This document shows, piece after piece, positions 1-7,114 of a stretch of 64,000 nucleotides of DNA (positions are counted from its first letter, which is position 1; each line of letters opens with the position of its first letter). Below the pieces are notes generated by a model. The model searched no databases and was not told the origin of the DNA. It saw nothing but the letters and a program-made list of their open reading frames with translations. Source of the stretch: Novosphingobium barchaimii LL02 (GTDB taxonomy: Bacteria; Pseudomonadota; Alphaproteobacteria; Sphingomonadales; Sphingomonadaceae); contig NZ_KQ130458.1 of assembly GCF_001046635.1 (NCBI RefSeq), positions 177,615 through 241,614 on the forward strand. The letters are read 5' to 3'. A program made the position numbers and the translations under genes.

Positions 1-854
1 TCAGAGGTAGGCTGTCGCTCTGCGCCGATCAGGCGGCTGCTGCGAAATGGTGGTTGAGCATGCCCATGGCCTCCGTCAGCGCCGAGGGCCCAATGCCAAA
101 AGCTCTCTCCACAAGGCGCACCTCGCCCCTGATGCCGGGCTGCAGGCACCAGGGGCGAGCCTGTCCTTTGCGCAGGGCTCGCATGACTTCGAATCCCTTG
201 ATCGTGGCATAGGCCGTGGGGATCGATTTGAAACCGCGCACCGGCTTGATCAGTATCTTGAGCTTTCCGTGATCGGCCTCGATCACGTTATTGAGATACT
301 TCACCTGCCGGTGGGCCGTCTCCCGGTCCAGCTTTCCTTCGCGCTTCAATTCGGTGATCGCTGCACCATAGCTCGGCGCTTTGTCGGTATTGAGCGTGGC
401 AGGCTTTTCCCAGTGCTTCAGGCCTCGCAGGGCCTTGCCCAGGAACCGCTTCGCTGCCTTGGCGCTGCGGGTCGGCGACAGGTAGAAATCGATCGTGTCG
501 CCCCGCTTGTCGACTGCCCGGTACAGGTAGGTCCACTTGCCCCGCACCTTGACGTAGGTTTCATCCAGGCGCCAGCTCGGATCAAAGCCACGCCGCCAGA
601 ACCAGCGCAGCCGCTTCTCCATCTCCGGGGCGTAGCACTGGACCCAGCGATAGATCGTCGTATGGTCGACCGAAATGCCGCGTTCCGCCAGCATTTCCTC
701 AAGGTCGCGATAGCTGATCGGATAGCGACAATACCAGCGCACCGCCCACAGGATCACATCACCCTGGAAATGGCGCCACTTGAAATCCGTCATCGTTCCG
801 TCCGTCCAATCTCCGCCAAGCATGCTCAAGCTTCACGATTTTTGCAACAGAGCC
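1..854 (-). mobile_element. IS6100 copy 1, cut by the window edge
   Basis: This is IS6100 (IS6 family) in minus orientation. The inner end reads ...TTTTTGCAACAGAGCC and stops at 854. By comparison with the complete 880-bp copies in the window, 26 bp of the other end lie outside. The right flank (CTGTTGCT) is the very start of a gene that the element has beheaded (855-865). IS6 elements move by replicative cointegrate formation or by conservative targeting of an existing copy, so truncated flanks without target duplication are expected from IS-mediated deletions. Confidence 0.95.
29..793 (-). CDS. tnpA: IS6100 transposase, copy 1
   Basis: DDE transposase of the IS6 family, 254 aa from the ATG that begins MTDFKWRHFQ. 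A longer 266-aa frame from an upstream start exists, but the shorter form is the one usually given for IS6100. An N-terminal helix-turn-helix (around RDLEEMLAERGISVDHTTIYRW) is followed by the catalytic core, with Asp in WRLDETYVKV, Asp in LNTDKAPSY and Glu in NNVIEADHGKLK. The protein is identical to the other four copies here, so the copies are recent. The long reading frame on the opposite strand is a shadow. Confidence 0.95.
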   Translation of the reverse strand: MTDFKWRHFQGDVILWAVRWYCRYPISYRDLEEMLAERGISVDHTTIYRWVQCYAPEMEKRLRWFWRRGFDPSWRLDETYVKVRGKWTYLYRAVDKRGDTIDFYLSPTRSAKAAKRFLGKALRGLKHWEKPATLNTDKAPSYGAAITELKREGKLDRETAHRQVKYLNNVIEADHGKLKILIKPVRGFKSIPTAYATIKGFEVMRALRKGQARPWCLQPGIRGEVRLVERAFGIGPSALTEAMGMLNHHFAAAA

Positions 855-865
855 CTGTTGCTCAT
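855..865 (-). pseudogene. Beheaded gene: start codon and three codons left
   Basis: On the minus strand a strong ribosome binding site (AGGAGG) lies eight bases before ATG AGC AAC AG, after which IS6100 begins. The rest of the gene lies beyond the IS or is lost. About 110 bp upstream (976-989) is a copy of the TetR-type dyad found before the other catabolic genes, so this was probably a member of the same regulon. Its product cannot be known from three codons. Confidence 0.5.
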
Positions 866-975
866 CCTGTGCCTCCTAAATAGCTTGAGCGCGCAATTCA
901 GACCCGCGTCGCTGAGGGTTCTTTTTTCCGATGCACAACAACTGGGCCGATCACCGGACCTTGATCCAAGCACAA

Positions 976-989
976 TTACCAGTTGGTAG
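976..989. promoter_or_regulatory. Putative TetR operator, site 1
   Basis: TTACCAGTTGGTAG fits the dyad TKACCANNTGGTMA shared with sites at 1998, 2211, 13778, 16258 and 17196. It lies between the 3' end of the SDR gene and the beheaded gene at 865, so it most likely served the latter. The intergenic stretch 866-1135 contains nothing else recognisable. Confidence 0.55.
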
Positions 990-1135
990 TCAAGCTGGAT
1001 TCTGAGGAACCGGACCGAAAAGTGAGACTAAATGTCCAAGTCCCCTGGCCCGCTAATGCTGCCCCTTTGCGCGCGGCACGCAGCCGCGCGCTTTCACTTT
1101 CTAATGCTGTGTTTTCACAAATAATATCAATGAGT

Positions 1136-1888
1136 TCAAACACCCACGGACCAGCCTCCGTCAATCGGCAGATCCACGCCAGTAATATATTTCGCCTCGT
1201 CAGAGGCCAGAAAAAGCGCGCCGTTGGCAATGTCGATCGGGTCACCGAGCTTTCCCATGGGGATCTGGCTTGTCTGCTGCTTCAGCACGTCAGGGGGGAC
1301 ATTCGCCGTGATCGGCGTGTTCATTACGCCGGGCACGATCGTATTCACCCGAACGCCGCGGTCCACAAACTCCAGCGCCGCCGCCTTGCTCATGATGCGC
1401 ACGGCCGCTTTGGTGGCACAGTAGCTGGCATTGCCGGCGGTGGGAAACATGCCGAGCAACGAACTGATGTTGATGATCGAGCCATTGCCCGACTTCACCA
1501 GCTCGGGGATTGCCGCCTTGATTCCGAGGAAGATAGCAGTCTGATTGACCGCCACCATCTTGTTCCAGCCTTCAATGCTCTCCTCCTCGAAGCCGCCAGG
1601 ATGAATGATACCGGCAGTGTTGGATAGAGTCGTAAGCCCGCCAAAAGCCTCGACGGCAGCGGCAATCGCATTATTCCAGCTCGCCGCATCGGTAACATCC
1701 AACCGAATGAAGAGCGCATCGCCACCAGCAGCCCTGATTTCGGCTACGACGCCCTTGGCCATCTCTTCATTGAGGTCGCCGATTACGACCTTGGCGCCTT
1801 CTTCCGCGAAACGCTTCGCCTGAGCGGCGCCGAGCCCGCTCGCTCCACCCGTGATGAGCGCAACCTTGCCTGCGAGTCTGTTAGCCAT
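1136..1888 (-). CDS. Short-chain dehydrogenase/reductase (SDR)
   Basis: NAD(P)-dependent classical SDR of 250 aa, the usual family length. The Rossmann cofactor motif TGGASGLG is near residue 14, the NTAG-type motif follows at about residue 90 (SNTAGI, a variant of NNAG), the catalytic Ser is in INISSLLG and the Tyr-Lys pair is in YCATK. The C-terminal GGWSVGV is typical. The substrate is probably a hydroxyacyl-CoA or alicyclic alcohol in the pathway encoded by neighbours (inference). It is divergent from the acyl-CoA dehydrogenase at 2256, and the 367-bp gap between them carries two copies of the putative TetR operator, one nearer each gene. Confidence 0.85.
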   Translation of the reverse strand: MANRLAGKVALITGGASGLGAAQAKRFAEEGAKVVIGDLNEEMAKGVVAEIRAAGGDALFIRLDVTDAASWNNAIAAAVEAFGGLTTLSNTAGIIHPGGFEEESIEGWNKMVAVNQTAIFLGIKAAIPELVKSGNGSIINISSLLGMFPTAGNASYCATKAAVRIMSKAAALEFVDRGVRVNTIVPGVMNTPITANVPPDVLKQQTSQIPMGKLGDPIDIANGALFLASDEAKYITGVDLPIDGGWSVGV

Positions 1889-1997
1889 TCTTCATCCTCC
1901 GAAAATGCTCAACTGCGCGAATTGACTTCGCTTCAGCCTTGACCACATCGCCAGTGGCCCCATGTGCCTGGCACCAGCCTGAAAGATCAGAGCATAC

Positions 1998-2011
1998 TTA
2001 CCACATGGTTA
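1998..2011. promoter_or_regulatory. Putative TetR operator, site 2 (before SDR)
   Basis: TTACCACATGGTTA lies 110 bp upstream of the SDR start and matches the six-site consensus with one arm mismatch. The inner ACCACATGGT agrees fully with ACCANNTGGT. Confidence 0.6.
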
Positions 2012-2210
2012 CAAGCCTGCTTTGCGAGAGGACGAAATGCCCTCTTGTCCAGCCGGGGCGAAAGGCGCTGGTTCATACTCTATGTTCTACAATGGCTTCC
2101 TTTACAGCGTTCGCGGCCTGCAATCTCCGACTCGAAGTGAAAAAGCCTACGCAGATGGCGCATGCCCTCCTTTTATCGAATCGCTTGGATCATGCAGGGG
2201 TTAATGATAA

Positions 2211-2224
2211 TTACCATGTGGTCA
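2211..2224. promoter_or_regulatory. Putative TetR operator, site 3 (before acyl-CoA dehydrogenase)
   Basis: TTACCATGTGGTCA lies 32 bp upstream of the acyl-CoA dehydrogenase ATG, a position suited to repression. Its spacer is the reverse complement of that in site 2. Between 1889 and 2255 nothing but these two sites and presumed divergent promoters was seen. Confidence 0.65.
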
Positions 2225-2255
2225 TCATGCCCATGGGCCAGATAAGGACTGCAAT

Positions 2256-3494
2256 ATGAATTTCACGATGTCGCCCGCGGAAACCATGTGGCGTGATCGG
2301 GTCCGTAATTTCATGAACGATGTGGTTCGGCCCCATGATGAGACCTATGCCGCGCAGCAGGCTAGTGGAGAGCGGTGGAAGACTCTGCCGATAATCGAGG
2401 AATTGAAGGAGCGCGCGAAAGCGGACGGCATATGGAATCTTTTCATGCCGCCGCTGGCCGGCCACAATCCCGTCGACAGCAGCTTCGAGTTCGTCGCTCC
2501 GGGCCTTACCAATCTGGAATATGCCTCCTGCGCGGAAGAGATGGGCCGCATCGAATGGGCGTCCGAGGTGTTCAACTGCTCCGCGCCCGATACCGGCAAC
2601 ATGGAGGTCCTGCACCGCTATGGAACTCGCGAGCATAAGGAGCGCTGGCTCCGGCCGCTGATGGAGGGGAAGATTCGCTCGGTCTTTCTGATGACCGAGC
2701 CGCGAGTCGCATCCTCTGACGCCACCAATATCGAAACCTCCATCGTTTGTGACGGCGACCATTATGTGATCAACGGCCGCAAATGGTGGTCTTCGGGCAT
2801 AGGCGATCCTCGATGCTCGGTCGGCATTCTCATGGGAAAGACCGATCCTGATGCCCCGCGCCATGCTCAGCAGAGCATGATCCTCCTGCCGCTCGACACG
2901 CCGGGGGTTAAGGTTCTGCGAATGCTTCCTGTGTTTGGCTATGACGATGCGCCTCATGGTCATGGCGAAGTCGAGCTGAAGGATGTTCGCGTTCCGGTCG
3001 AGAATATGCTGCTCGGCGAGGGGCGCGGCTTTGAAATTGCTCAGGGGCGATTGGGGCCAGGCCGAATCCATCACTGTATGCGCACGATTGGCTTGGCCGA
3101 GGAAATCTTGAAGAAAATGGTGGAGCGGCTCCTTTCGCGCACTGCCTTTGGGAAACGCCTAGCAGAGCATTCCATCTGGGAGCAGCGGATCGCCGAAGCA
3201 CGGACGTCACTTGAAATGACCCGCCTCCTATGCCTCAAGGCCGCCGACGTGATGGACAAGCTTGGGGCCAAGGCAGCACAAGCGGAAATCGCGATGATCA
3301 AGGTGGCGGGGCCGCATATGGCGTTGAAGATCGCCGACGATGCGATCCAGGCGCATGGCGGCGCGGGCGTCGCCGACGACTTCGGCCTTGCGCGCGCCTA
3401 TGCACATCTCCGCACAATGCGCCTGGTGGATGGGCCGGATGAGGTTCACAACCGCGCGATCGCTCGCCTCGAAATGCGCCGCTATCGTCAATAG
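2256..3494 (+). CDS. Acyl-CoA dehydrogenase family protein (ACAD10/11-like)
   Basis: FAD-dependent acyl-CoA dehydrogenase of 412 aa that introduces a 2,3-double bond into an acyl-CoA thioester. The N-terminal helical domain runs to about residue 130, the beta-domain FAD signature [15 protein letters not shown] is near 147-161, and the C-terminal helical domain carries [20 protein letters not shown] and the DGPDEVH motif. The Glu of DGPDEVH lies near the position of the catalytic base in ACAD10/11-type enzymes. It stands alone on the plus strand, convergent with the glutathione reductase operon, behind a TetR-type operator. The natural substrate is unknown; co-regulation with an acyl-CoA ligase suggests the product of that ligase. 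Confidence 0.88.
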   Translation: MNFTMSPAETMWRDRVRNFMNDVVRPHDETYAAQQASGERWKTLPIIEELKERAKADGIWNLFMPPLAGHNPVDSSFEFVAPGLTNLEYASCAEEMGRIEWASEVFNCSAPDTGNMEVLHRYGTREHKERWLRPLMEGKIRSVFLMTEPRVASSDATNIETSIVCDGDHYVINGRKWWSSGIGDPRCSVGILMGKTDPDAPRHAQQSMILLPLDTPGVKVLRMLPVFGYDDAPHGHGEVELKDVRVPVENMLLGEGRGFEIAQGRLGPGRIHHCMRTIGLAEEILKKMVERLLSRTAFGKRLAEHSIWEQRIAEARTSLEMTRLLCLKAADVMDKLGAKAAQAEIAMIKVAGPHMALKIADDAIQAHGGAGVADDFGLARAYAHLRTMRLVDGPDEVHNRAIARLEMRRYRQ

Positions 3495-3537
3495 TTGAAT
3501 TGCCGACCCTGTTATTCGGTCGCAATGACCAGCTAAC

Positions 3538-3571
3538 GGCCTGCCGGTCGCGTTCAGGCGAACGGCAGGCC
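3538..3571. terminator. Hairpin between convergent genes
   Basis: GGCCTGCCG and CGGCAGGCC form a perfect 9-bp stem around a 16-base loop, between the convergent ACAD and glutathione reductase genes. There is no T-tract, so it may act as a weak bidirectional terminator or an mRNA 3' stabiliser. Confidence 0.45.
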
Positions 3572-3628
3572 AAGCGCATGACCGACGCAGCGCCCAGGCG
3601 CATACGTCGGTAGCTGGCAACCCAAGCC

Positions 3629-4975
3629 CTACCGCATCAGCACCAGTTCCTCGGCCATAGAGGGATGCAGTGCTACGGTATCGTCGAACTGGGCCTTGGT
3701 GAGCCTCGCCTTCACCGCGATCGCGGCGGCCTGCAGGATTTCAGGCGCGTCGGGGCCGATCATGTGGATGCCGACCACCACGTCGGTCTCAGGATGGACG
3801 ACCAGCTTGTAGAGCGCGCGCTCGTGGCGGTCGGCGAGCACATTCTTCATCGCCCGGAAGTCGGAGGTGTAGACCTTGACCTCACCGAGCTTGTTGCGCG
3901 CCTCGGCCTCGGTCATGCCCACGCCCGCCATCGGCGGATGGCTGAATACGGCGGACGGGATGCAGCCATAATCGACCCGGCGGGGATTATTGCCGAACAC
4001 AGTGTCGGCAAAGGCCTGGCCCTCGCGGATCGCGACCGGCGTCAGCTGCACCCGGTTGGTGACGTCGCCCACCGCATAGATGCTGGCGCAGCTCGAGCGG
4101 TTGTCGTCGTCCACCTTGATCGCGCCCTTGGCGTCGAGTGCGACGTCGGCCGTCTCCAGCCCGAGATTTTCGGTATGCGGGCGTCGGCCGGTGGCGAATA
4201 GCAGCATGTCGGCCGGGATCGGCTCATGGCCGGTCATGTGCACCAGCAGCGAGCCGTCCGGTTGCTTGTCGACCTTCTCGAAGGCGACGTGGAATTTGAA
4301 CTCGATCCCCTTGGTCATCGAGATCTGGAGCAGCCGGTCGCGGATCTGCTCGTCATAGCCGCGCAGGATCACGTCGGTGCGGTTGACCAGCGTCACATGC
4401 GCACCAAACTGGTGGAAGATGCCGGCAAATTCATTGGCGATATAGCCCGCCCCTGCGATCACCACGCGCTTGGGGAAGGTATCGAGATGGAACACTTCAT
4501 TCGAGGTGATGCCATGCTCGGCCCCCGGAAAATGGGGTACGATCGGCCAAGCGCCGGTTGCGATCAGGATTTTGCCGGCGGTGATCGTCTGGCCCGAGCC
4601 GAGCAGCACCTCATGCGGCCCGGCGACGGTCGCCCGCTCGCGGATGATCTCGACCTTATTGTTGCCGAGCGTCTCGGTGTAGAGACCTTCGAGCCGCGAG
4701 ACCTCGGCGAGCACATTGTCGCGCAGCGCCGACCAGTCAAATTCGCAATCGGGCACCTTCCAGCCAAAGCGCCGTGCATCCTGCAGATCCTCGGCGAAAT
4801 GCGAGCCATAGACGAGCAGCTTCTTGGGCACGCAGCCCCGGATCACGCAGGTGCCGCCCACCCGATGCTCCTCGGCGACCGCCACCCGCGCGCCATAGGC
4901 TGCCGAAACCCGCGCCGCGCGCACTCCGCCCGAGCCCGCCCCAATGACGAACAGATCATAGTCGTAGGTCAACAT
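3629..4975 (-). CDS. gor: Glutathione-disulfide reductase
   Basis: Class I pyridine-nucleotide disulfide oxidoreductase of 448 aa that regenerates GSH from GSSG with NADPH. The FAD motif GAGSGGVRAAR is at the N-terminus, the redox-active disulfide is in GGTCVIRGCVPKK, the NAD(P) motif is GAGYIANEFAG, and the C-terminal active-site His is in LHPSMAEELV. The last gene of a minus-strand run XdhC, molybdopterin-binding protein, Gor, it starts 38 bp after its upstream neighbour. Glutathione may be used by a detoxifying or isomerising step of the pathway (inference). Related mycothione or trypanothione reductases are possible but less likely in this host. Confidence 0.85.
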   Translation of the reverse strand: MLTYDYDLFVIGAGSGGVRAARVSAAYGARVAVAEEHRVGGTCVIRGCVPKKLLVYGSHFAEDLQDARRFGWKVPDCEFDWSALRDNVLAEVSRLEGLYTETLGNNKVEIIRERATVAGPHEVLLGSGQTITAGKILIATGAWPIVPHFPGAEHGITSNEVFHLDTFPKRVVIAGAGYIANEFAGIFHQFGAHVTLVNRTDVILRGYDEQIRDRLLQISMTKGIEFKFHVAFEKVDKQPDGSLLVHMTGHEPIPADMLLFATGRRPHTENLGLETADVALDAKGAIKVDDDNRSSCASIYAVGDVTNRVQLTPVAIREGQAFADTVFGNNPRRVDYGCIPSAVFSHPPMAGVGMTEAEARNKLGEVKVYTSDFRAMKNVLADRHERALYKLVVHPETDVVVGIHMIGPDAPEILQAAAIAVKARLTKAQFDDTVALHPSMAEELVLMR

Positions 4976-5013
4976 CCAATAATCCCAACCAAGTAAGTGT
5001 TGTTTTTCTACAG

Positions 5014-6006
5014 CTAGAGGGCGCGCGCATCGAGTCGTCCGCCTCCATCCCCGAGCAGACCGCCGACTCCCATGCCGGCGATCACATCGCTATCCACGCC
5101 GAACCCAGCGAAGAGCCGCTCCAATATCAGATCAACTCCATTACGCAGGGGGCTACGTGCACAACCCGGCAACCCAATGACAGCCCGCCTGCGCAACCAA
5201 CCGAGGCACAGGAGATTGCCGGGATCGACCGGCATTCCCACCCGCTCCACGCGCCCGCCCGCTTGTCGAATGGCCGCGGGGACCACATCTTCGCGGTCGG
5301 CCGTCGCCGATGCCGCCATGATCAGCACAAGATCCGCCTCCGAAGAGTCCGCGAGCAAATTGGTTAGAGCCGCTTCATCATGATCGCAGATCCACACATG
5401 ATTCAAATGTCCGCCAAGCCTCTCGACTCGCTGCCTTATAACGGTTTCGGTCTTGGCGAGAAGCTTGAGGCTTACGCTGCCTAGACTGGTTTGCACGAGA
5501 TTGACCGAGAGGGGCCCGAATGCAGCTATACGGACCTTGCAACCATCCGCGACTTGCCCCGCTGAGACAAGTTCGGCTCGGGGCACCGCATAGGGAATTA
5601 TCTTGACGGTGCCTACCACGTCGCCCGCGCGCACCGGCGTCATCGGCGCGACGGCGGCGAATGTGATCGCCTCCGTTGCCCGATTGAGCTTGCCTATGCC
5701 GTCGGGTGCATAAACGAGAAGGCCGTTCGTCTCGGCGATCAGATCAGCCCGCCCATGGACGGGAGGTTCGGCGCGGACATGATCTCCGGCCAGCCTCTGC
5801 GCAATCGCCATCGCGACATCATTTTCACCAATATCGTCCGTATCGAGCCGAGCAACGGTGAGCGCTTCCAATCCCGCATGCCGGACCGCCGCCAGATCAT
5901 CGCAATCGAGCACGCGCCCTTTTGGCAAGCGGCGTCCCGGAATCGAGAGGCTATGGGCCAGGATCGCACCCTCGGCCTCTTCCAGCGATACCCGTCCAAA
6001 CCTCAC
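5014..6006 (-). CDS. Molybdopterin-binding protein (MoeA/CinA-type domain)
   Basis: A 330-aa protein with a start typical of the MoeA-like molybdopterin-binding proteins that travel with XdhC (FGRVSLEEAEGAILAHS, GRRLPKGRVLD). The C-terminal half has the MoCF-type fold signature (TETVIRQRVERLGG, LVLIMAASATADREDVVP, LPGCARSPLRNGVDLILER). Such proteins help load or insert the molybdenum cofactor into xanthine-dehydrogenase-type hydroxylases. It overlaps the XdhC gene by 4 bp (ATGA), so translation is coupled. No molybdenum hydroxylase is in the window, so its partner may have been on the part removed by IS6100. Confidence 0.75.
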   Translation of the reverse strand: MRFGRVSLEEAEGAILAHSLSIPGRRLPKGRVLDCDDLAAVRHAGLEALTVARLDTDDIGENDVAMAIAQRLAGDHVRAEPPVHGRADLIAETNGLLVYAPDGIGKLNRATEAITFAAVAPMTPVRAGDVVGTVKIIPYAVPRAELVSAGQVADGCKVRIAAFGPLSVNLVQTSLGSVSLKLLAKTETVIRQRVERLGGHLNHVWICDHDEAALTNLLADSSEADLVLIMAASATADREDVVPAAIRQAGGRVERVGMPVDPGNLLCLGWLRRRAVIGLPGCARSPLRNGVDLILERLFAGFGVDSDVIAGMGVGGLLGDGGGRLDARAL

Positions 6007-6944
6007 TTCGAGCTCCGCAAGACTGTCGTCATCTCGGCCAGGATGGAAACGGCGATCTCGGCTGGTCCCGCCGCACCGATTGGGAGCCCTGCCGGCCCAT
6101 GGATGCGGGCGAGCTCCTTATCCGTGAAGCCGGCGGCGCCGAGCCGCTCGAGCCGGGCAGCATGTGTTTTTCGTGATCCCAATGCGCCGATATAGAAGGC
6201 CGGCGAGTTCAGAGCGCGCGCCAGCGCCGGATCATCAAGCTTTGGATCATGCGTCAAACTGACTACCGCGGAGCCGCCGTCCGGGCGCCAACGATCAAGC
6301 GCTTCGTCGGGCCAATTCTCGTCTACAGGTTGATCAAATCGGGCAGCCGCCGCGAACATGCCGCGCGGATCGATAACGGTTGTCTCATAGCCCGCAAGGC
6401 GCGCCATCGGGACGAGCAGCTGGGCGATATGAACCGCCCCCACGATCGCGAGACGACGGCGCGGAGGATAGAGATTGAAGAACCATTCCTTCAGAGGGGC
6501 CGCATTCTCGCGGGTCGCACCGCTTGTCAGATCCGTCGCCAGACCCAGCGGCAAACCCTGCGCCCGTGCATCAACGATACGCTCGATCAGCGCAGGCGGA
6601 AAATGTGCCCCATCGACGGTCTGTAACAGGATGGAGATTCGGCCGCCGCAAGCAAGTCCCACCTCCCAGGCCTGCGCGTCAGCCACGCCATAATCCAGGC
6701 GACGAAAGCCGCCCCCTGCCGCAATCAATTCGAGAGCCTGAACGATGACGTCGCCTTCGACACAACCGCCGCTGACGGAGCCTTCGAAAATTCCGTCGTC
6801 GCGGATCACCAGATGGGATCCCGCCCGCCGAGGCGCCGACCCCCAGGTCTCGATCACTGTGGCAAGCGCGACATGACGGCCCGCCGCAAGCCATAGCGCC
6901 GCGGCATCTATCACGACATCCAGGTCATCCGCTGCCTCAGCCAT
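6003..6944 (-). CDS. XdhC family molybdenum-hydroxylase maturation protein
   Basis: XdhC/CoxI family, about 313 aa. The N-terminal XdhC_CoxI domain holds VIETWGSAPRRAGSHLVI and the hallmark GSVSGGCVEGDVI; the C-terminal Rossmann-like domain has RRRLAIVGAVHIAQLL, and AFYIGALGSRKTHAARLERL is the conserved C-terminal signature. XdhC proteins bind and sulfurate Mo cofactor before insertion into xanthine-dehydrogenase-like enzymes. An upstream TTG at 6962 is an alternative start; the ATG at 6944 is preferred. First gene of an operon with the molybdopterin-binding protein and Gor. Confidence 0.85.
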   Translation of the reverse strand: MAEAADDLDVVIDAAALWLAAGRHVALATVIETWGSAPRRAGSHLVIRDDGIFEGSVSGGCVEGDVIVQALELIAAGGGFRRLDYGVADAQAWEVGLACGGRISILLQTVDGAHFPPALIERIVDARAQGLPLGLATDLTSGATRENAAPLKEWFFNLYPPRRRLAIVGAVHIAQLLVPMARLAGYETTVIDPRGMFAAAARFDQPVDENWPDEALDRWRPDGGSAVVSLTHDPKLDDPALARALNSPAFYIGALGSRKTHAARLERLGAAGFTDKELARIHGPAGLPIGAAGPAEIAVSILAEMTTVLRSSK

Positions 6945-6984
6945 GATCCCATTCTGATCCAAAAAATGCTGAACTTAAAGGATT

Positions 6985-7022
6985 ACGGCCGGAGCGTCCG
7001 AAAAATCGGATGCTCCGGCCGT
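6985..7022. terminator. Long hairpin downstream of TonB receptor gene
   Basis: ACGGCCGGAGC pairs with GCTCCGGCCGT and an inner GTCCG/CGGAT extends the stem around an A/T loop. It lies 90 bp past the receptor stop codon and before the XdhC operon, and probably ends receptor transcription, although no T-run follows. Confidence 0.5.
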
Positions 7023-7114
7023 ATCCATTCAATGCACCACCGGCTTCATGCCGGCAGAGGAGGGGAGATCCCAGGCCAATCTCGACAGACCAACCCAAGA
7101 TCCTCCGATCAGCT

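Noticed and set aside
47-883. Long open frame antisense to the IS6100 transposase, present at every copy
   Set aside because: It mirrors the conserved transposase frame in high-GC DNA, has no ribosome site and runs out through the IS ends into different flanks at each copy.
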